Shown: piece by piece, positions 57,493 to 64,000 of the stretch | Layout: each line of letters starts with the position of its first letter | Position numbering within the stretch: the first letter of the stretch is position 1 | Assembly (NCBI RefSeq): GCF_005239225.2 | Contig: NC_133296.1 | Location: 13,144,001-13,208,000 of the forward strand | From: Populus alba | Lineage: Eukaryota; Streptophyta; Magnoliopsida; Malpighiales; Salicaceae | Length of the DNA: 64,000 nt | Direction of reading: 5' to 3' | Translations under genes and position numbers: made by a program | Notes under the pieces: generated by a model | The model's input: only the letters and a program-made list of their open reading frames with translations | Databases searched by the model: none | What the model was told of the DNA's origin: nothing

Positions 57493-57935
57493 TATAGCCC
57501 ACATCTAAATAAATTGTTTCTTAACTTTTAAATATGGGATAACTATATATAACGTACATCTATATAAATTGTTTTTGTAACTTTTTAACATGGGATAATT
57601 GTACTACCCTTCACATTTCTTTTTGTATAACCTACATCCACATGAATTATTATTTTTTAATTTATTGGTGTAAGATAAGTATACACTTTACTTTTTTTTA
57701 TATAGCCATCATCCACATGAATTATTTTTTAATTTTTTGATGTAGAATAACTATATATAGCCTACATCCACATAGATTGTTTTTTAAGTTTTTGATGTGG
57801 AATAAGTATACTATATTTCATATTTTTTTTATATATAATCTACTTTCACATGGATTGTTTTTTAACTTTTTAATGTGTGATAACTATACTACACTTTATC
57901 TTTCTTTCTTTTTTATATAGCCTACACTTACATGC
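57493..57935. repeat. Minisatellite with 77-bp and 55-bp units
   Basis: Heads tatagcctacatccacatga (and variants) start at about 57493, 57549, 57626, 57701, 57755, 57832 and 57915. Spacings are about 56, 77, 75, 54, 77 and 83 bp. The short units lack the 'tactacactttatctttct' tail present in the long ones. Confidence 0.8.
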
Positions 57936-58099
57936 TTTGATTCAGAACTTTTCCAAGAGGTATATTATAACCTCAAACATAATTTTTTTTCTATTTTTCT
58001 TGGTTGACCCGAGTTAACCATGTGACTCAAACTTGACTTTTTAGTCGGGCAAACCTCTAGATTGGTTTTAATAACTATGCATAAAATATACCATTTACA

Positions 58100-59752
58100 A
58101 CTAGCATTTTTGGCTTTTCATCTTCATTAATAAGACACATTTTCTTAGATAGTTTTATTTTGTTTATGAATAAAAATATCCATTGGATTAGAATTCTACA
58201 TTAGGAGTTTTTTTTAATATTTTATCTAAATATTGCTCTTGAGATAGAAAAAGAGTCCTACTTTTCTATCTTTAATAATTTAGATACTTAGTAAATATAA
58301 TGCTTCACCTAAATCCTTTATCTCAAAATGGGATTTCAAAAAATATTTCAATTTATTAATAAATGCAACATTATTACCAACCATCAAAATATTGTCATCA
58401 TATAAAGATAAAAATACTCCCACTATTCCAATAACAAACACAATGATCAAAGTTATTAACTATAAACCATATTTAATAATACTATTGTATAATACTATTG
58501 CCTTGAATATTGCTTGAGACTATATAAAGATTTTGTAAGCCTCATACCTTATTTTCTTTACCTTCGATTTTGTATTCTTCAGGTTGTTGTGTGGATATTT
58601 CTTCTTTCAATTCATCATTTAAAAATATTATCTTAACATCCATCTAAAATAAATTAACAATAGACATTAGAATTCTTATCAAAGTGAATTTAGCAACTAA
58701 TGAATTATGTCTCTTTATAATCTATACTAGGTTTTTGTGTAAAACCTTTAGCAACTAATATTACTTTATATTTATCAATTGACTCATTAAATTTATATTT
58801 CTTTTTCAGAATCCATTTACAACCTATGGCTTCTTTTCTTTTTTTTTTTTTTTTTTTATCGTTGGGTAAATATATCAACTCCCATGTATTAACTTTAATT
58901 ATGGAGTCTAATACTTCTTTTATAGCTTCTTTTCATTTTATCAATGAAGTTAATGCTTTGTGAATAGTTAGAGGATCTTCTATCTCTTTTCCATTCAAAA
59001 AAGTAAAGTGATCTTATAACTTTGAAGAAGCTATTTTTTTTCTTTGAATTCTACCAAGTGTATTATAAGGATTTTCAAGTTGTCGAGCCAAAATCTGTAT
59101 ATTAGTATCTACTTCATTTTTATTATTTATTGATTTATAATATTTAGTAATCTCAAATAATTCTATTAATTTATTTGGATTCCTGGTATCAAGTTGTTAC
59201 TCTAAAAATCTAGTATCTATACTTTCAATTGTAATAATAGAAACATCGTTATGATGCATTACAAATTTATATCCTTTTGAATTTTCATAATATCCTATAA
59301 AATTGCCCTTAATGGTTTTACTATCTAGTTTATTTCTTTTATGTGATGAGATGAACATATGAGTAAAAGATCCCTAAACTCTTAAATTGTTTAAGTTGGG
59401 TTTTCTTCTCGTTTATAGTTCATATGGAGTGCTATTATGAGTTTTAATGGGGATTAAATTTAATAATATTGACCAATAGTTATAGCTTCACCTTAAGAAT
59501 ATGAACGACGTAACATATATTTTACCATATCAAGTGAAGTTCTATTACACCTTTCGGCAACATTGTTTTGTTGTATATAAGGCATAGAAAGTTGATGAGC
59601 AATACCATGTCGTTTCAAAAAATTGCCAAATAAATCAGACATGTGTTCTCTAGCATGGGTAGATATAAGAACTCTTATACTCCTTCCTAATTGATTTTCA
59701 ACTTTATTTCTTAAACTTAAATTTTTTTCAAAAACTTCAATTTTTTTTATGC

Positions 59753-59791
<39 letters not shown>

Positions 59792-61080
59792 TAACAAGAG
59801 TAGTCATTAATAAAGTAACAAAGTAATCAAAACACTTATAAGTTTTATCATTTGAATGAATCACATATATCAAAAGTGAACAATTGTTAAAGGTTCGTTA
59901 GATCTTAATCATTTAGGAAAAGATTGCCTTGTCATATTATTAGAAATACATGGTTCACAAATATTAAATTATATGTTGATGTTAGGAATTAAACCCATAT
60001 TAATTGTTCTTTTCATTTTGTCTTTATTAATAATCTTAACCATAAATGCCATATAAAAAAATCATCAACATATGAACAATCATCATAAACAAAATTAATA
60101 TAAGAAAAAGAACAATTTAATACATTTTCATTATTAGAAGTAAAAATACTAAGTTGATAAAGTTATCAATCTTAGCTTCCCTCCATTAAATTATATCATC
60201 ATTTTCCATAAAATATTAGGAAACAACACAAATTATATCCTTGGAACCTCCATTATTGAATTTGCTATCATTTTTCTTTTTAGGACAATTAAATTAGTAA
60301 TGACCATTTTTTCCAGAATTAAGATACTCACCTTTATGTTTTTAATTCTTGTATGGAAACTTGAAATTCTTTCCCTTTCCTTTTTTGAAAATGTTTTTCT
60401 TTTCATTTTTGAAAGACTCAAAATTTGGTGGTACATTACTAGATGCAATGGTCATAAAAGATGCATTTGAATTTCTTTTAGTCCTTTTTTCAACTTCTAC
60501 ACCTAGTAATGTTTGTAAAGTTTTCATTGTAATTGGATGACTTGCGTAATTAAGTGATATGATAACTTATTCCCATGAACTAAACAAATTATACAATATC
60601 GTTGAAATTTGTATCATATCAGGAATAAGATCTCATAAGGAAACAAACTCTTTGGCAACGATAGCTAATCTATTCACATGTTCAATAACATTACCACTTT
60701 CTTTCATTTTGGTACCATTAAAGTTTTTATTAAAATTTAAATATATTTCTCAAAAACACTACCATATGCATCAGTGATGGAACTCAAGCAAAATTTCTTT
60801 GTTAGATTCCATGAAAGTAAGCATGATTTCTTTAGTAGTCCTATTATCATCCATATATTTTTCATAAGACCTTCTAATAAAAGAGCTACCATTTTCAAGT
60901 GGTGGAAGTAGAATATCAACATCAATTATATAATTAACTTTGTCTTGATAAAAAAAAATGATGAATTTGACGCTTCTGAATAGGAAAATTGGTACCATTC
61001 AATTTTTTAGTTTTACATAATTATTGACTAACAACCTTATTAGTCATAATTGAGACAATTAAAAAATTACATTACAAAAA
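58100..61080 (-). pseudogene. Ty1/copia element 3, gag-pol remnant
   Basis: Minus-strand copia order, right to left. 60998-60737 gag (LNGTNFPI-like start, then YEKYMDDNRTTKEIMLTFME). About 60336-60258 damaged zinc knuckle (NSGKNGHY, then NCPKKK). About 59650-59500 integrase (GIAHQLSMPYIQQNNVAERC). About 58800-58560 RT (KTCIDYK-like VAKGFTQ region, then the SIFLND/QQPEE stretch). About 58430-58290 catalytic region with YDDNILMVGNN, then LKSHFEIKDLGEAL. About 58170 ENSNPMDIFI-like end. Many stops and frameshifts; RNase H is not recognisable. It differs from the copia family at 30.6-36.5 kb. Confidence 0.75.
59755..59789. repeat. (AT)n microsatellite
   Basis: About 17 AT units inside the integrase remnant of copia element 3. 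Confidence 0.93.
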
Positions 61081-61211
61081 CAACCAACAATAAAGGACCT
61101 TGATATAATTATTTATACCTTAGTTCAATAATATGTTGTTGATCTATGACACAAACTAATCTTGATGCTTATTTTAAGAGACAAATTAAAAATTATAAGG
61201 ACCAATAGATG

Positions 61212-61224
61212 TTTTGATACCAAT
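61212..61224 (-). promoter_or_regulatory. Primer-binding site of copia element 3
   Basis: The minus strand reads ATTGGTATCAAAA, matching the TGGTATCA core complementary to initiator tRNA-Met. It lies between the gag start and the right LTR-like segment. Confidence 0.5.
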
Positions 61225-61345
61225 AATAGATTTTATAGGTCCAATAACCAAAAAAATAAGAACTCGTTCTAGATCAGTAGGTGAGTGACTTTGGGTTTTA
61301 TCCAAAGAAGTTTTGGGTGGTATTCTTATCTTTACTTGATAGCTT
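61225..61345 (-). repeat. LTR-like segment, right end of copia element 3
   Basis: Adjacent to the primer-binding site and similar to 57065-57165, as expected for a 5' LTR in minus orientation. The outer limit is unclear. Confidence 0.45.
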
Positions 61346-62040
61346 TTGATTTATGTTTATATAAGAGTTTGTTACCCCATTATAAAAAAAGATTATCAGG
61401 AGAAATAATATTATTTTTAACTTTCATGCTTCTAAAAATTAACTACCTTATCTCTTATCTCTCGTAAAGTTCTCATTTCCACAAAGTTCTAATTTAAGTG
61501 CAACCACTTAACAACTAGTTTGATCAAGTCAAACTTAACATGTCAACTTGACCAAGACTATTAATACAAAGATATATGAAAGGGGTTATTTAACTATTCC
61601 TTTCATATATTTCACTAGGCTATATGACCACTTTGTTAAACAAAAATTAAACCTTCAACTTGGTGAGTTAGAATTTTTTTTGTTTTACCATTCCACTTAT
61701 AACCTTTGAAATAAAAAAAAAATAATTAGTTTTAATGTATGAATAAGTTTATCTAAAAATATTTTCACTATGAAAAACATTATAGCTATAGCAAAATTGT
61801 CAAATAAAATTAACTTTTGTGAATTGTATATGGCTTATCTCCAAACCATCGTGTCATTTTCATGGCATAGTAGTTGGAAATATTTTTGTTAACTAGGAAT
61901 TCGAAGCCAAGTTATTATGTTACTTGATCACTTGAATTGAAAAGGTTTTTTTTAATTAACAAATGAGTGATAATTTTGGACTAATATACTTTGGCTAAAA
62001 CTAAATTCAAATTTTTGATCTATTTTCAGTTAGATCAAAA

Positions 62041-62108
<68 letters not shown>

Positions 62109-62924
62109 AACCCTAGTATTAATTAGGATCAACAATACAAATAGCATTTTATATGCATTGATGTCCTGAGTTAGAGTTTCTTTTAGATGAATGCAAATAA
62201 TATGAGTCATGTTAGAGAAATAGTTTAAGATAAAAACAAATAAGAAGTTGGTTTAGAGGCGTGAAAATATTGTATTTAAGTTGTTTATTTGTTCCATACA
62301 GAGACAACACCTTCAAGATACAACTAAGCTTTTTAAACCTTTAAAAGAATGAGAAGATAAGACAAATGAAAGATAATATATTTTTTATGTGTTTTTTGTG
62401 TAGTAACAAGTTTTATTAGACTTGAAAACATTATAATGAAATATTATGTTTAATATTATAACTGTTAATGAAACCATTATATTTTAAATAAACTAAATAG
62501 TTGTTATTTAATTTTATCCCAACAATCATAAATGTTAAAATTAATTACAAAAATTAAAGAAATTAATTCAAAAACAAATTAATAAATTCCAAGTTCCAAG
62601 TACCATCTTTTGATATTATAAATATCCAAATGATAACATTAGAAAGCATGCTAGGAGAGCTCATTCGCCATGGTTTTTACTTAATTTACTACACAATAGA
62701 AACTCACACATATAAACACTTAAGAGGGATTGTTTCTTTTTAATGTGGGATATATATATTTTTTCTTTATTCATTTACAAACTACACCAACAAGTCATGA
62801 TAAAACTAAAAAAATAGTTTATTCATTCTAAAATTGCTCTTTTCTTATTGCCACCATGATAGCTTTGAGGGTTTGGTTAAGGTAATAAAAGCAGCTTTTG
62901 GTAAGGTGGTATAGAGCTTATTTG
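61346..62924. other. AT-rich intergenic sequence
   Basis: No gene recognised; an (AT)n run lies at 62044-62103. Part may be the remaining LTR of copia element 3. Confidence 0.35.
62044..62103. repeat. (AT)n microsatellite, 60 bp
   Basis: About 30 uninterrupted units, the longest AT run in the window. Confidence 0.95.
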
Positions 62925-63100
62925 GTTTTGTGATAGCAGTTGATTTTTAAAGTATTTTTTGTTTGAAAATATATTAAAATAATATTGTTTTTATTTTTAA
63001 AATTTATTTTTGATATCAACATATCAAAACAATTTAAAAACATATAAAAAAAATTAATTTTAAGCAAAATAAAATTAAGTTTTTGACAAACACACGGCCA
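62925..63100. mobile_element. Dispersed MITE-like repeat, copy 2
   Basis: Same ordered blocks as 52430-52600: 'tttggttttgtgatagcagt', 'tgatttttaaagtatttttt', 'gaaaatatattaaaataa', 'atatcaaaacaatttaaaaa', ending 'gacaaacacacggcc'. Non-coding. Confidence 0.6.
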
Positions 63101-63288
63101 GCCATGTTGCCTATTCATATACCTTATCTAATCAACATTTTCTTGTTGATTTTCGATTCACATTTCAGTAAAAATGGTTAATACATTCTATTAAAAGTTT
63201 TAAGATTTTTCCCCATTAAGCTTGGCTTGCTAATTCAACGTGATTGAGATGGATAATTTACCATTTACATGGTAACATAGAAACACTT

Positions 63289-63335
<47 letters not shown>

Positions 63336-64000
63336 CAAATTTTTTTTTTAAAAAAAGGTGAACTAACAAAATTTTGTAACCACTTTATACATGTATTTTT
63401 ATTTATTTATGGATAATTGTATTGATTGAGCTTTACTACCTAGAAAATCTTATGATGCTCATGGAATAATAATTATTAGATTTTATTTTAAAGAAATAAA
63501 CACATATAAGAATTAGAAAAAAATCTTATATGATGATATTCTTATTATTTTTAGTAGCTTGCGGGTTATAGATTTTATTTTTTATCTCCATTTTGTATTT
63601 TTTTTTTAAAGGACTCCAATAATAACTAATATCATTATTTATTCTCTAAGAACCATCAAAGAATTTTTTTTAGTGGTTAAGAAATTTATACCTTTTTTAA
63701 TTTTATAGGCTCAGAATTTTTTTTTATTAAATCTTAATGCTCTTAAAATTTATTGAAAATAAATTAATTTCGATGATGCGCAATCTAGTTCAATAACACC
63801 CTTGTCTTCGAATAATAATAATAAAATGCTTAGTTTTAAAGCCATGAGGAGGAAAACAAAATTTTTCTTCTCACTAATAAATAACTTATAAAAAAAAATT
63901 ATGAATGACTTGAAGTTTTATTTCTCTTTTCTATTTATTTTATGTACTTTTCTTTTTAATTTCTTCTTAGAGTGATTTTTACTCTTAATTTTGTTTTTTA
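63101..64000. other. AT-rich intergenic sequence
   Basis: No gene; contains an (AT)n run of about 39 bp at 63292-63330. Confidence 0.4.
63292..63330. repeat. (AT)n microsatellite
   Basis: About 19 AT units. Confidence 0.93.

Overview
This window is a gene-poor, AT-rich stretch of a woody-dicot nuclear genome. The intronless KCS12-type and DRP4C-type genes, the serine carboxypeptidase-like (SCPL) exons and the types of dispersed repeat fit Salicaceae, most likely Populus. That assignment is from recognition, not from a search. No rRNA, tRNA, CRISPR or bacterial-type operon was seen.

Layout. 1-18.8 kb is a graveyard of transposons: Ty3/gypsy gag-protease remains (1-765); a deleted gypsy element on the minus strand with both LTRs (3767-7999); a gypsy integrase remnant (10134-10800); a CACTA TNP2 transposase remnant (10860-12939) split by a solo LTR with a perfect 5-bp target duplication; and a gypsy reverse-transcriptase remnant (13905-14690). 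18.8-27.7 kb is the gene island 'copy A': an apparently intact 3-ketoacyl-CoA synthase (18842-20230, minus) and a dynamin-related protein 4C-like gene with mid-gene frameshifts (24727-26750, minus). About 30.6-45.1 kb is 'copy B', a rearranged duplicate of the same island. In it the KCS survives as a 331-bp fragment plus a scrap of 3' flank, separated by two fused Ty1/copia fragments. The spacer is shuffled and partly triplicated and carries a 2.2-kb insert, and the DRP4C copy has one frameshift and a P-loop substitution. 48.0-50.4 kb holds two partial SCPL copies on the plus strand. 50.4-64 kb is AT-rich sequence with MITE-like elements, minisatellites, (AT)n runs and a decayed Ty1/copia element (58.1-61.1 kb, minus).

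How the genes relate. KCS (very-long-chain fatty acid elongation at the ER), DRP4C (Mx-like dynamin GTPase) and SCPL (vacuolar/secretory peptidase or acyltransferase family) have no known shared pathway. KCS and DRP4C are linked only because one DNA segment carrying both was duplicated together with its flanks. Only the KCS at 18842-20230 looks able to encode a full-length product.

Most interesting observation: the two DRP4C copies are nearly identical except in sharply bounded blocks. The main block (25024-25137 versus 42297-42406) sits where animal Mx proteins carry the hypervariable loop L4, which suggests gene conversion from, or selection acting on, a recognition loop. All similarity statements were made by eye.
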